DNA of 64,000 nt, from positions 36,782,430 through 36,846,429 of the forward strand of contig NC_092094.1 in NCBI RefSeq assembly GCF_045679555.1, given 5' to 3'. Below, piece after piece: positions 26,301 to 36,738 of the stretch. Both the position numbers and the translations under genes were made by a program. The notes beneath the pieces are model-generated. The model saw only the letters and a program-made list of their open reading frames with translations. It made no database searches and was not told where the DNA came from. Position 1 is the stretch's first letter. Each line of letters begins with the position of its first letter. This DNA is from Salvelinus alpinus (taxonomy: Eukaryota > Chordata > Actinopteri > Salmoniformes > Salmonidae).

Positions 26301-26966
26301 CAGTAAACGTGTGCTGGAAGTTGCACAGAATTTTCACAACCTGAAGTTTGCTCAATGCAAAAAAAAACGAGGGAACATTGCTGGTACCCCTTGTATATAG
26401 CCAAGTTATCATTACTCCTTATGTATCTACTATCACGTGTTTTACTTTTCTATTATTTATTTCTCTCTGCATTGTTGGGAAAGCCAATAAGTAGACTGGG
26501 CATTTCACTGTTCGTCCACACCATTTGTTCACGAAGCACGTGACGAATACAATTTGACTTGATTTGATTCCCAAAACGAATCACCAACCAATTCTAGATG
26601 GTTCGTCCTACACAGTAAATGACAAGACTAAATCAATAGGTTTGGAGTAGGCCTACATATATCGTTTAAATTGGTTTAAATTACATGTTAAATCAGGAGG
26701 TGGTTAAAATGACGTTTAATAACAGGAATGCATCAAATAAAGTAAGTTGTGTTACTGGGGTCAGTAAAGTCACTTACCATCTCCACTGCGACCGCGGAGC
26801 GAATTCCACCGGCTTTCTCGAAAGCCCATGGGAAGTTGAGAAGTCCCGCTCCAAGCGCAGATTTGAGCATGATGAAAATTGCTCCCAAAGATCCAAGTCT
26901 TGGGCCATCTGTATCGAGTGTGGGCTTGGCCAGCAAGCTGATGCTTTCTCTCGCCAACTCTTCCAT
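20357..26966 (-). CDS. slc38a8: SLC38A8, sodium-coupled neutral amino acid transporter 8
   Basis: Ten exons, from 5' to 3' on the minus strand: 26778-26966, 23706-23904, 23283-23439, 23068-23172, 22406-22463, 21559-21673, 21100-21247, 20735-20934, 20578-20629, 20357-20459. They sum to 1326 bases, giving 441 residues, close to the human protein (about 435). All junctions are GT-AG with matching phases and no stop. The family is a membrane carrier with about 11 helices that moves neutral and cationic amino acids such as glutamine with sodium; human SLC38A8 is linked to foveal hypoplasia. Visible hallmarks are the first helix [18 protein letters not shown] (residues about 37-54), SGQNTYQ after helix 2, [14 protein letters not shown], and the C-terminal helix ending in LLNKI. 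The ATG at 26964-26966 opens the only frame matching the family. Repeats occupy introns 1, 4 and 6 without touching exons. Confidence 0.95.
21293..21474. repeat. Palindromic element in SLC38A8 intron 6
   Basis: Two arms, one beginning AGGTTCTTCAGCTGTCCCCA and the other ending in its complement, fold into a long imperfect hairpin with repeated AGAACCCTTT words. This matches a teleost foldback MITE type. No coding content. Confidence 0.8.
22762..22984. repeat. Foldback element with 25-bp iterons in SLC38A8 intron 4
   Basis: Perfect 29-bp inverted arms (22762-22790 and 22956-22984) enclose a tandem array. ATAGGCCTAT, itself a palindrome, recurs eight times at an exact 25-bp spacing, separated by GCTGAAGGCCATCAC or close variants. 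Confidence 0.93.
24837..24998 (+). repeat. 81-bp tandem duplication inside Rex1
   Basis: Units 24837-24917 and 24918-24998 differ at only a few bases. The length is a multiple of three, so the duplication would keep the reading frame. It covers the KDSSHPSHR segment of the LINE protein. Confidence 0.9.
25234..26380. mobile_element. Non-autonomous hAT element (1147 bp) nested in Rex1
   Basis: A perfect 12-bp terminal inverted repeat, CAATGTTCCCTC and its complement, bounds the element. The flanks CTGGTCCC (25226-25233) and CTGGTACC (26381-26388) form an 8-bp target duplication with one mismatch, as expected for hAT. No transposase frame is visible. Confidence 0.88.
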
Positions 26967-27026
26967 GCTTTGTCAGATTTGCTTCAAACTCTCCGAAAAA
27001 CCTCTGCGACTCGTGCCAGGCGATGT

Positions 27027-28404
27027 GTTCACAGGAATCTGCTCAAGAAATAAAAGTGAATTAAAAAGGAGGCTGGAGCAAGGATTGGGTTGGGAAGGTC
27101 GGTGTACTTTTCTTATTTTGATTTCCTAGTCAAAAAGTAGAGTGGAAAACAGAAAACGGCTAGTTTTTAGTTTCTGAATTTGAGAAACGAAAATTGTAAC
27201 TCAACTTGTTCTCTAATTTCTCTCATTGATTGTTTCAAAGTTGGACATGGTATAACTAAAACAATTAACATTTGACATTTGGGGATTTTAGTTTTTCATT
27301 TTGTCCATACCTGGAAGTACACTCCCCCTCATAGAATATTCATGAGTCTTAGGGGGTGTGGTTAGAGCCAAAGTTGGCAGCACAAAGAAAGGCTTAGCCT
27401 GTGTGTGCCAGGAAGATAAAAATACTCATGTTAGCTAAGATGCAGAATTTATTATGAAGTTAGCATGCCAATAGAACAAACTCAACAAATGTCAGCTGAC
27501 TAGCTAGCCCTACCTGGTTACTGGCTATAGTCATGCTAGCTAGTAGTAGCTAGTGGAAGTAAGTTAGTCCCTCAACCTGCAACAAGATGAAGCTGCACGG
27601 CCAAAGCTACCTGCTATGGAAAGGTCAGATTTCTCCATTACTTTCTGTTCACAAAATTCTAATTAAAGGTCCACTGTATTTAAAGGGATGGTTTAATTTA
27701 AATGTGCTGAAAACCCCAGGAAGCTGCTGAAGGGAGGACAACTCATTACAATGGCTGGAATGGAGTAAATTAAATGGTATCAAAGACATGGAAACCATGT
27801 GTTAGATGAGTTTGATTACCATTCCAAATAGTCTGTTCCAGCCATTACTATGAGCCAACCCTTCCCAGTTAAGGTGCCTCAAACTCCTGTGCTGAAAACC
27901 CTATTGAATGAAAACTCCATGAGAAAATCTGTTAGCCAGCAAGTGGGAGGGTTTTTAGCAGTTGAATTAAATCTATTCAGTGCGTGCAAGGGAGTCACGC
28001 AAAAGGTAAGTCTGAATACCAACTACTGAGAAGTGTGTAGGAAAGGCATATATTTCCTAATTAGGAATTGGCCCATAAGTGAATACAGACTTAGATCTTC
28101 CTTGAACGTGTGTAAGTAGGTGGGGGCGGGGAGAGGAGTGTACTGCAGGTGTGTGTGGTGGCCTGCCTGGTCATTTGTTAGTGGGCTGTAGCCTCAGGCC
28201 TTTGCCTCTTAATTCTCTGACCCCTCACCTACAGTGCTTGTCATAAAAAAAAGCTAGCTAGCCCATGGATGCAAACAATGTTCTTCCCCAGAAACATAGC
28301 AAAACAACATCTGTTTCAGTAGATATAGTTAGCTAGCTAACTATATAGCTAGGTGTCATCATCTAAAATAAGACAGTTCTTATTTGACTGGTTCAGACCC
28401 ATCT
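27027..28404. other. SLC38A8 upstream region without a gene
   Basis: Holds the presumed SLC38A8 5' flank, a segment at 27520-27650 that recurs inverted at 35285-35385, and a short MITE at 27715-27895. That MITE carries words such as CATGGAAACCATGTGTT, a repeat I recognise from salmonids. No coding exon was recognised. Confidence 0.5.
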
Positions 28405-29275
28405 ATGTGAAGCTAGCCACAATAAGGATTTGCCACAATAGTGGATTTTGCGGTTAGCCTTCAAAATAAAAGTATGTCATTAACAGTGAGGAAAATTAAT
28501 ACAAATAGTAGAATTATGCCATAATTGAATAGATCATGCTAAACGAGGTTGGAATGTTATATAAAATGAACAAAATACAATTTGTTAATTTGACAAAAAT
28601 CTGAAATCACACTGGATGTATTATACTTTAGAATTGCATTGGGAGCATACTTATTTCACTGTACAGCCTTACCTGTGGATTGTGGATCCATGACATGGGG
28701 TATCAGTCTACTCAGTGACACCCAGAAAACATTAGCATCATAGCTCTTATTGCGGGACTCTGAAACAACTGTGAATTGGGCCACATTTATTGTCAACCTA
28801 TGTGTGTTGAACACTATTCCTGAGGAAAAACAATACTGCCTAGATGTTTTGTAGTCTGATAATTTTGAGGAGGACGTTGGGAAAAAATATCTTGAGTAGA
28901 CTTGAGTAGACTGATACCCCCATTTCTTAGATCCCTAATCCTTAGGTAGAGCTGTACAGTGCCATATGAATGTCATTACACATAATAGGCTGACTGGGGA
29001 GGGGATTTCACACAGTCACAGTCCCGCGATAAGAGCTACAACACTAATATTTGCATAAACACTTCACAGTGTGTTCTGTGGGTGTCACCGAGTAGACTGA
29101 TTCCCCATTTCATTGCTTCACATTCCAACCTTGTTTAACATTATCTAGTCTAAATATGGCATGATTCCACCAATTGTAACCTTCTGCATCACTTTCAAAA
29201 AGGTACTTTTATTTTGAAGGCAAACTGCAAATTACACTATTGTGCCCAATCCTCATTGTGGCTAGCTTCACAACA
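28405..29275. repeat. Large foldback (long inverted repeat) element
   Basis: The left arm from GAAGCTAGCCACAATAAGGA to beyond GGGTATCAGTCTACTCAGTG (about 28408-28770) is mirrored by 29035-29275 read in reverse complement. The arms are diverged and have unequal indels; a unique centre of about 250 bp separates them. No transposase frame was found. Confidence 0.75.
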
Positions 29276-29869
29276 CATGTTCTGGTCGAGCGTCACTAGC
29301 CAGATTAAGTTAGCGTTGGGCAACAGGGTTAAGTAGCTGGCTAGCTATTTATTTTCATGAACTGAAGTTCAATTTCAGTATGCAAACAACAAGTGGCTAC
29401 CAAGCTAATACTTACTCACAAGGATTCCTAAATCATTGCTAAGATTAATGAAAATGACTGTAGTTTCTCCTGGTCATTGTTTTCAGGCTGGTGGGATTGG
29501 TGCTAGCTAGGTACCAAGCTAAAGCTAGCTACCCCAGAAGTTGCGATCATCCAAATAATGCTTTATTACCAACCCAGTATTGTAAACATATCGTTCGTGG
29601 CCGGTGTTTGCTTGTTTGCATTTTGTTAATTTTTTTTGGTGTACAGCTTTGACAGTGCTACTGATGGTATTGGTGGCGTTTGACTTGCACGTGCAAATTC
29701 AGAACCCACAACATTCTATAATAGAACTGTGTTGTTCGACGTATCTTTTTTGACACTCAAAAACCCAAATGGCATTCCATAGTATGTTGTGACGCTACTA
29801 CTGTGTAACTCCGGTAGGGCTACATCTGAAAAATAGTGCACTTGGTGGTGTGTACGGGTGCTCAACCAG

Positions 29870-30213
29870 TCGTGAAAGCCAACATCACCACGACAGAGAA
29901 CGGTTGATTGTCAAGGGCAATGAATTCCATTATCTTGGCGTTAATGGATTTCGCCTTTGTGTTGTCTCGCTGAAATGTTCTTACTCTTTCAAATGACTGC
30001 TCGACTTGTTGACTGCTCGATCCACACAGCAGACATTGTGGGCAAAATTGTACGTGGCGTCATTACGTCATGTACCTACGTTACGTAGGTATGCACGTCA
30101 GCTTTGACATCGGTTTTGCACATCGGCGTTAAACTAGACATCAGGCTAATGTTGGCATTTTTAGCTAATATCGGCCTATTCCGATATGTTCACCGATAGA
30201 TTGTGCATCCCTA
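29870..30213 (-). mobile_element. hAT transposon fragment
   Basis: On the minus strand a short stretch translates as a ZBED/hAT-type transposase piece (TKAKSINAKIMEFIALD, near 29910-29990). It is followed outward by the subterminal sequence TTCCGATATGTTCACCGATA and the hAT-type end GTGCATCCCTAA. One end only. Confidence 0.7.
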
Positions 30214-31208
30214 ATTGTAATGTTTTTAAAATTGTATAGACTGCCTTATTTTCCCTGGACTCCAGGAAGAGTAGCTGGGGTTCATCAAAATAAATACAAA
30301 TTATATCTCATTTAGTCTTAGCTTGTAACTTATACAATTATTTGATTTTGGATCACAGGTAAAATGCAGCAATTACATTCAAATGTATTACTTATCAAGA
30401 GAAGGAGGGGAGGTAGGGGGACAGGTTTCTTCAACCAAACCCATCTATCCACTCTCTCCCCGCACAACCACATCCCCCATACAAGTGCCATCTGTCAACT
30501 TTCAGTAAAAACCACACATGAAGCAAATTTAAACATTGAATTAAACCGATTTAATCAAAGGGCAGTTGAACAAGAGTGAACAAGGTTTGGTATGAGGGGG
30601 ATTAAGTAGTTGATTTGGCAACCTGGCAGCATGGCATTGGTGCCAACAGTAAAACAACTTACCCCAATGTATCCTGGAGAGAAAGAGAGAAAGCAAGGGG
30701 CAGTAGAGGAATCATTTGAATTCTGTGAGATGGATGCAATATTTAAACACACAGGTAACAAGTAATTAGTCTGATGTAGACAACCAATGTGAAAGTGTCT
30801 AGGGGTGTTCTCTCGGTAATACCACACAACATGTGAGAAATTGAGAAACGCATCTTGAGACCATCGTGCCTAAGAGGTAGTGTAAATAAGGGACTTTCCT
30901 TGAAGGATGGGGAAGGAGAAGAGGGTCTCAGCTGAAGTCCAAGAATTCTGATATGTTCTGTCCAATTGTCCCTTAAACAGACCTGCAGGTGTAATCAACC
31001 AGCCTACATACCATCTGTGAGTGAACTGTGAGGATTGTCAAGACAGAGAAATAGATAGAGGGAGAGTTAACTGTTCATTTGAGTTTATTTATTCCACTTG
31101 CTTTGGTAATATTATCATATGTTTCCCATACCAATAAATCCCCATTGAATTGAGATGGATAATCACTGTTGAGCATTCATGCCATTTAAAATATTGTAAA
31201 CAGCACCC
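30214..31208. other. No gene seen; LINE tail at 31075-31156
   Basis: Only short ORFs. At about 31075-31156 lies a LINE 3' tail of the CATATGTTTCCCATACCAATAAA type, also seen at 53405-53440. Confidence 0.5.
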
Positions 31209-31209
31209 G

Positions 31210-32018
31210 ATGTCACAGGAAGGCCAAAAAGATAATCAAATCAAATCTATTTATAAAGCCCTTCAACTGATATCAACTGATATCTCAAAGTGCTGTACAG
31301 AAACCCAGCCTAAAACCCCAAACAGCAAGCAATGCAGGTGTAGAAGCACGGTTGCTAGGAAAAACTCCAGAGGAAGAAACCTAGAGAGGAACCAGGCTAT
31401 GAGGGGTGGCCAGTCCTCTTCTGGCTGTGCCAGGTGGAGATTATAACAGAACATGGCCAAGATGTTCAAATGTTCATAGGTGACCAGCAGGGTCAAATAA
31501 TAATAATCACAGTGGATGTCGAGGGTGCAACAGGTCAGCACCTCAGGAGTAAATGTCAGTTGGATTTTCATAGCCAAGCATTCAGAGTATCTCTACCGCT
31601 CCTGCTGTCTAGAGAGTTGAAAACAGCAGGTCTGGGACAGGTAGCACGTCCGGTGAACAGGTCAGGATTCCATAGCTGCAGACAGAACAGTTGAAACTGG
31701 AGCAGCAGCACGGCCAGGTGGACTGGGGACAGCAAGGAGTCATCAGGCCAGGAGAGGTGGGGGGGGCTGCTGAGAGAGAGAGAGATAAAATACACTTAAA
31801 TTCACACAGGACACCGGATAAGACAGGAGAAGTACTCCAGATATAACAGACTGACCCTAGCCCCCCGACACAAACTACTGCAGCATAAACACTGGAGGCT
31901 GAGACCGGAGTGGTCGGGAGACACTGTGGCCCCATCCGACGATACCCCCGGACAGGGCCAAACAGGAAGGATATAACCCCACCCACTTTGCCAAAGTGCA
32001 GCCCCCACACCACTAGAG
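31210..32018. repeat. Long salmonid interspersed repeat
   Basis: Begins with AATCAAATCAAATCTATTTATAAAG and continues with words such as CTAGGAAAAACTCCAGAGGA and GGAACCAGGCTATGAGGGGT, which I recognise from many salmonid loci. I cannot place its class. Overlapping ORFs on both strands are not convincing genes. Confidence 0.6.
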
Positions 32019-32304
32019 GGATATCTTTATATATATTTATATGTACAAATTCTTATTCCATCCCTAATCAAGGGCAACAACCACCTGAGCCACTGCCTGT
32101 TCACCCCGCTACCATCCAGAAGGCGAGGTCAGTACAGGTGCATCAAAGCTGGGACCGAGAGACTGAAAAACAGCTTATATCTCAAGGACATCAGACAGAG
32201 AGGCTGCTGCCTACATACAGATTTGAATCATTGGCCACTTTAATAAATGGATCACTAGTCACTTTAAATAATGCCACTTTAATAATGTTTACATGTCTCA
32301 TGTA

Positions 32305-33911
32305 CAGTGGGGAGAACAAGTATTTGATACACTGCCGATTTTGCAGGTTTTCCTACTTACAAAGCATGTAGAGGTCTGTAATTTTTATCATAGGTACACT
32401 TCAACTATGAGAGACGGAATCTAAAACAAAAATCCAGAAAATCACATTGTATGATTTTTAAGTAATTAATTTGCATTTTATTGCATGACATAAGTATTTG
32501 ATACATCAGAAAAGCAGAACTTAATATTTGGTACAGAAACCTTTGTTTGCAATTACAGAGATCATACGTTTCCTGTAGTTCTTGACTAGGTTTGCACACA
32601 CTGCAGCAGGGATTTTGGCCCACTCCTCCCTACAGATCTTCTCCAGATCCTTCAGGTTTCGGGGCTGTCGCTGGGCAATACGGACTTTCAGCTCCCTCCA
32701 AAGATTTTCTATTGGGTTCAGGTCTGGAGACTGGCTAGGCCACTCCAGGACCTTGAGATGCTTCTTACGGAGCCACTCCTTGGTTGCCATGGCTGTGTGC
32801 TTCGTGTCGTTGTCATGCTGGAAGACCCAGCCACGACCCATCTTCAATGCTCTTACTGAGGGAAGGAGGTTGTTGGCCAAGATCTCGCGATACATGGCCC
32901 CATCCATCCTCCCCTCAATACGGTGCAGTCGTCCTGTCCCCTTTGCAGAAAAGCATCCCCAAAGAATGATGTTTCCACCTCCATGCTTCACGGTTGGGAT
33001 GGTGTTCTTGGGGTTGTACTCATCCTTCTTCTTCTTCCAAACACGGCGAGTGGAGTTTAGACCAAAAAGCTCTATTTTTGTCTCATCAGACCACATGACC
33101 TTCTCCCATTCCTCCTCTGGATCATCCAGATGGTCATTGGCAAACTTCAGACGGGCCTGGACATGCGCTGGCTTGAGCAGGGGGACCTTGTGTACACTGC
33201 AGGATTTTAATCCATGACGGCGTAGTGTGTTACTAATGGTTTTCTTTGAGACTGTGGTCCCAGCTCTCTTCAGGTCATTGACCAGGTCCTGCCGGGTAGT
33301 TCTGGGCTGATCCCTCACCTTCCTCATGATCATTGATGCCCCACGAGGTGAGATCTTGCATGGAGCCCCAGACCGAGGGTGATTGACCGTCATCTTCAAC
33401 TTCTTCCATTTTCTAATAATTGCGCCAACAGTTGTTGCCTTCTCCCCAAGCTGCTTGCCTATTGTCCTGTAGCCCATCCCAGCCTTGTGCAGGTCTACAA
33501 TTTTATCCCTGATGTCCTTACACAGCTCTCTGGTCTTGGCCATTGTGGAGAGGTTGGAGTCTGTTTGATTGAGTGTGTGGACAGGTGTCTTTTATACAGG
33601 TAACGAGTTCAAACAGGTGCAGTTAATACAGGTAATGAGTGGAGAACAGGAGGGCTTCTTAAAGAAAAACTAACAGGTCTGTGAGAGCCGGAATTCTTAC
33701 TGGTTGGTAGGTGATCAAATACTTATGTCATGCAATAAAATGCAAATTAATTATTTAAAAATCATACAATGTGATTTTCTGGATTTTTGTTTTAGATTCC
33801 GTCTCTCACAGTTGAAGTGTACCTATGATAAAAATTACAGACCTCTACATGCTTTGTAAGTAGGAAAACCTGCAAAATCGGCAGTGTATCAAATACTTGT
33901 TCTCCCCACTG
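32305..33911 (-). mobile_element. Complete, young Tc1-like transposon (1607 bp)
   Basis: TA copies lie at 32303-32304 and 33912-33913. The terminal inverted repeats are about 198 bp and I count two mismatches between them (CAACTATGAG versus CAACTGTGAG, and TTTAAGTAAT versus TTTAAATAAT). The enclosed transposase gene is fully open. Near-identity of the arms and the intact gene mark a recent insertion. Confidence 0.97.
32521..33543 (-). CDS. Tc1-like transposase, intact 340-residue frame
   Basis: The ATG at 33541-33543 ([13 protein letters not shown]) opens a stop-free frame of 340 residues, the full family length. Residues about 1-120 form the paired helix-turn-helix DNA-binding region with a basic GRPR-like linker (HPRSGAP, 55-61). 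The DDE domain carries Asp153 (WSDET), Asp244 (QHDND) and Glu279 (NPIENLW), the DD34E spacing of Tc1 elements. The enzyme would bind the terminal repeats and move the element to TA sites. One oddity is a Thr where the family usually has Pro after the second Asp (HDNDTKHTA). No intron or splice site is present. Activity cannot be judged from sequence alone. Confidence 0.95.
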   Translation of the reverse strand: MAKTRELCKDIRDKIVDLHKAGMGYRTIGKQLGEKATTVGAIIRKWKKLKMTVNHPRSGAPCKISPRGASMIMRKVRDQPRTTRQDLVNDLKRAGTTVSKKTISNTLRRHGLKSCSVHKVPLLKPAHVQARLKFANDHLDDPEEEWEKVMWSDETKIELFGLNSTRRVWKKKKDEYNPKNTIPTVKHGGGNIILWGCFSAKGTGRLHRIEGRMDGAMYREILANNLLPSVRALKMGRGWVFQHDNDTKHTAMATKEWLRKKHLKVLEWPSQSPDLNPIENLWRELKVRIAQRQPRNLKDLEKICREEWAKIPAAVCANLVKNYRKRMISVIANKGFCTKY

Positions 33912-33919
33912 TATGTACA

Positions 33920-33923
<4 letters not shown>

Positions 33924-33970
<47 letters not shown>
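33924..33970. repeat. (TA)n microsatellite
   Basis: About 47 bp of alternating TA in the Rex1 3' region, just beyond the Tc1 insertion site. Confidence 0.95.
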
Positions 33971-33971
<1 letters not shown>

Positions 33972-34239
33972 GGTATTTTATACCATCTATTGCATCTTGT
34001 CTATGCCGCTCGGTCATCGCTCATCCATATATTTATATGTACATTTTCTTATTCCATCTCTTTAGATTCGTGTGTACTAGGTAGTTGTTTTGGAATTGTT
34101 AGTACACACAAATATAAGAAGTAATCTATGTAGTTGTTGTGGAATTGTTAGATATTACTGCACTGTCGGAACTAGAAGCACAAACATTTCACTGCACTCA
34201 CATCTGCTAACCATGTGTATGTGACCAGTAAAATTTGAT

Positions 34240-34605
34240 TTATCTAAAAACAAGAATAAGTGGCTCCAGTGGGCACGCAATCACCAACACTGGACAGTTG
34301 AGGAGTGGAAGAAAAAAATCACCTAAAACAAATCTCGGTTCCATGCTGATGGCAGAGTAAGGATGAGTCCATGGCCCCATCCTGCCTGGTGTCAACAGTA
34401 CAGGCTGGTGGTGTAATGGTGTAGGGAATGCTTTCCTGGCACACGTTAGGTCCATTAATACCAATTGAACAATGTTTGAACGCCATACCTTGTAGAATCT
34501 ATGCCCCCAAAAATTCAGGCTGTTCTAGAGGCAAAGGGGGGTCCAACCCGATACTACTATAGATAGGTGTACCTAATAAAAACTGGCCACTGTGTATGTG
34601 TGTAA
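34240..34605 (+). mobile_element. Tc1-like transposon remnant (3' end)
   Basis: Broken frames resemble a Tc1 transposase C-terminal half, followed by the terminal motif GTGTACCTAATAAAAACTGGCC. Many stops; no left end is visible. Confidence 0.65.
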
Positions 34606-34707
34606 TATATATTTATTTGAGAGTAGGGATTGTGTGTGTGGGGGGGAATTAGTACACAAATAATATTAAACTGGTTTCATTTCATTGATCAACACACACA
34701 CACACAC

Positions 34708-34903
34708 ACAGATGGATCTTAATTTGAACATTTTCTCACAGCAGGAAAATAATCCTGCAGGAACAGTTTATTGTGTGGATTATAATTATATATTTTTGTA
34801 AAGTTTGATACATTTTTTGTTAGGGGAAATCAAGTCTTACATTTTAAAGTGGAGGAAATGTCCAGCAACAACAGGGTGATCAAATTACAGATCCTACACC
34901 TGT
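34708..34903. repeat. MITE with GATCTTAATTTGA termini, copy 2
   Basis: Relative of 14519-14776, sharing AGGAAAATAATCCTGCAG-type words and the right end CAAATTACAGATCCTACA. It follows a short CA microsatellite. Confidence 0.7.
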
Positions 34904-35284
34904 ATACATTCAGAGAAGTATAGCCTACATCTGCCTTACAGTGAACAGGAAAGGATTTTGGTGAAGTATACCCATAACAATAAAAAGGCTGATTTTAACT
35001 TACTGATGTAACTACATCAGGCTGATGTAACTACATGAAGTTCATGATGTTCAGCTCAGATGCCGTACTGTGGTTTTCTCCTGCAGGAACACTCAGCGAG
35101 CGCACACACACACACACACATCAGCACTGACTGTAGTTTAATTGGATATTGTTGTATGTGTAAGCAATAGCTAAGTTAGCTATGCAAAGTGCTAGATAGT
35201 TTCTGTAAATATTTACCTGCTGTTCATTATTACTCAGTCAATAAACACCATCACCTGGCAGAAGAGCTAGCTACTGTAAGTTAG

Positions 35285-35385
35285 CTACAGAAAGTCATGG
35301 ATAAATCTGACCTTTCTGCAGCAGGTAGCTCTGGCCAGGCAGCTTCACTACCAGCTAGCATGACTGTAGCCAGTAATCAGGCCAT
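35285..35385 (-). repeat. Inverted copy of 27520-27650
   Basis: The run from CAGAAAGTCATGG through AAATCTGACCTTTCTGCAGC to GCATGACTGTAGCCAGTAA is the reverse complement of 27520-27650 with some mismatches and a gap. The two copies are about 7.7 kb apart. Confidence 0.7.
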
Positions 35386-36044
35386 TTTTTGTTTTTCCAA
35401 TCTCCGTTTTGACTTGGAAATCAAAATAACAAAACGTACATAGACCAGGTCAGAGGTCAATGAGAGTTTAATTTGGTCAGCCAGTCAAAAAAAATGTAAT
35501 TGATCATTTGCTATGTGAGGCTTATGAGGTAATATACGTTTTGTAATGGTTAGATTGTTACGAATGCATTGGTATAAGTGGATGGACGTGGCATTTTGGC
35601 AAATCTGAAGAAAAATGACTTTTATATCAGAGTTGTGCCTGTTGTTCACAACTGTATCTGCCCTCTCCCACCTGCCTTCCATCTTTGAGGACATGTACTG
35701 TATTTCCATTGTTAGAGCAGTCACTGGACTATCTTGTCAATATAATACATCATCTTTGCCTTTATGAATTACCACATGTACAAACACTGTTAGTGCCCAA
35801 TATTAATTACTAAACTAGAATCCTAAATTGAAACTATAACAAAGCACCCTTGGGGCTAGAGAAATGTAACCACTCAAATTTATAGCTATGGATGCAAGCA
35901 CTGACCATCCATGATATCAAATGTATAATTTTAACCATGTCTTGAGGCTATACAGTATACATTTAGGTTGTTTAAAAACATTGACATAACACGTGAGGCA
36001 TTTATAAGTGGGTATATATATCATAAGGACTTAATTAACATGGT
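35386..36044. other. No gene or recognised repeat seen
   Basis: AT-rich; short ORFs only. Confidence 0.5.
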
Positions 36045-36298
36045 CATCACTAAGGACTTAACATGATCCACACACCCTTGAAGAGTGCACGACAGTGTCT
36101 CTTCCCCCTCAGGAGGCTGAAAAGATTTGGGATGGGCCCTCAGATCCTCAAAGTTCTACAGCTGCATCATTGAGAGCATCTTGACTGCTTGGTATGGCAA
36201 CTGCACTGCTCATGACTGCAAAGCGATAGAGGGTGGTATGGAGAGCTGATGGCCTAGTACATCACTAGGGCCGAGGTCCCTGCCAACCAGAGGGGTAT
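36045..36298 (+). mobile_element. Rex1-like LINE fragment
   Basis: Contains CTCTTCCCCCTCAGGAGGCT and AAAGATTTGGGATGGGCCCT, matching the coding part of the Rex1 copy at 24590-24650. It is truncated on both sides; a MITE begins where it stops. Confidence 0.75.
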
Positions 36299-36299
36299 A

Positions 36300-36738
36300 T
36301 TACGATTGAAGCTAGATCTACTCAAGCTTTTATAAATTTAGCAAGCTTCAGTTAGCTTCACGTTCAAGCTTCATCCATACTACGAAGGTGGATATTGATC
36401 ATGCAGCTGCCGCCAACTCAAGCAAGGTTAAATTGCAGCACTTCTAATAGCCTTTTTCACACCATAGCCTGCTGAATTTGCAAGATAATTTTTCATTTTG
36501 GCAATAATGAAAATGTGGCACTGCCTTGCCCCTGGGTTGTGTAAGTATGGTCTCAATGAAGAGTTTGGCGTTCGACATGCAAGCACAGTTACAAGCTTGC
36601 TAGAGTTAGCGGCAGTCGTACGAGCAATACCCACCGTCATAGAACAGATGAAACCTGAGCTGGAATGTGAAGATAACTGAAGCTGGCTAGCTTTAGAAAA
36701 CCCGGAGTATATCTAGCTTCAATCATAGAATACCCTTC
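36300..36738. repeat. MITE with GATTGAAGCTAGAT termini
   Basis: The left end GGGTATATTACGATTGAAGC pairs with the complement of the right end (CTAGCTTCAATCATAGAATA, then CCC), with a few mismatches. Internal ORFs have no recognised motif. Confidence 0.7.

Larger units (their letters stand above)
24290..26570 (+). mobile_element. Rex1-like LINE fragment, split by a hAT element
   Basis: The plus strand encodes the C-terminal part of a Rex1-type reverse transcriptase. It begins at GDTTVAGL (remnant of the catalytic YxDD region) and continues through FKFLGVHI and RFGMGPQ. Stops (for example at 24697) and shifts disable it. The untranslated 3' part continues past the inserted element at 26381 and ends near 26570 with TTTGACTTGATTTGATT. 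It lies in intron 1 of SLC38A8, antisense to that gene. Confidence 0.85.
32019..34236 (+). mobile_element. Rex1-like LINE 3' fragment, split by Tc1
   Basis: The left part (to 32304) matches the C-terminal coding end of Rex1. The right part (from 33914) continues into its untranslated 3' end, which contains GGAATTGTTAGATATTACTG and ends in AAATTTGATTTA. A complete Tc1 (32305-33911) sits between them at a TA. Confidence 0.75.

Noticed and set aside
31609-32013. 134- and 153-residue ORFs on both strands
   Set aside because: They lie in a high-copy salmonid repeat; no domain seen.
32582-33217. 211-residue plus-strand ORF
   Set aside because: It is the opposite-strand shadow of the intact Tc1 transposase.
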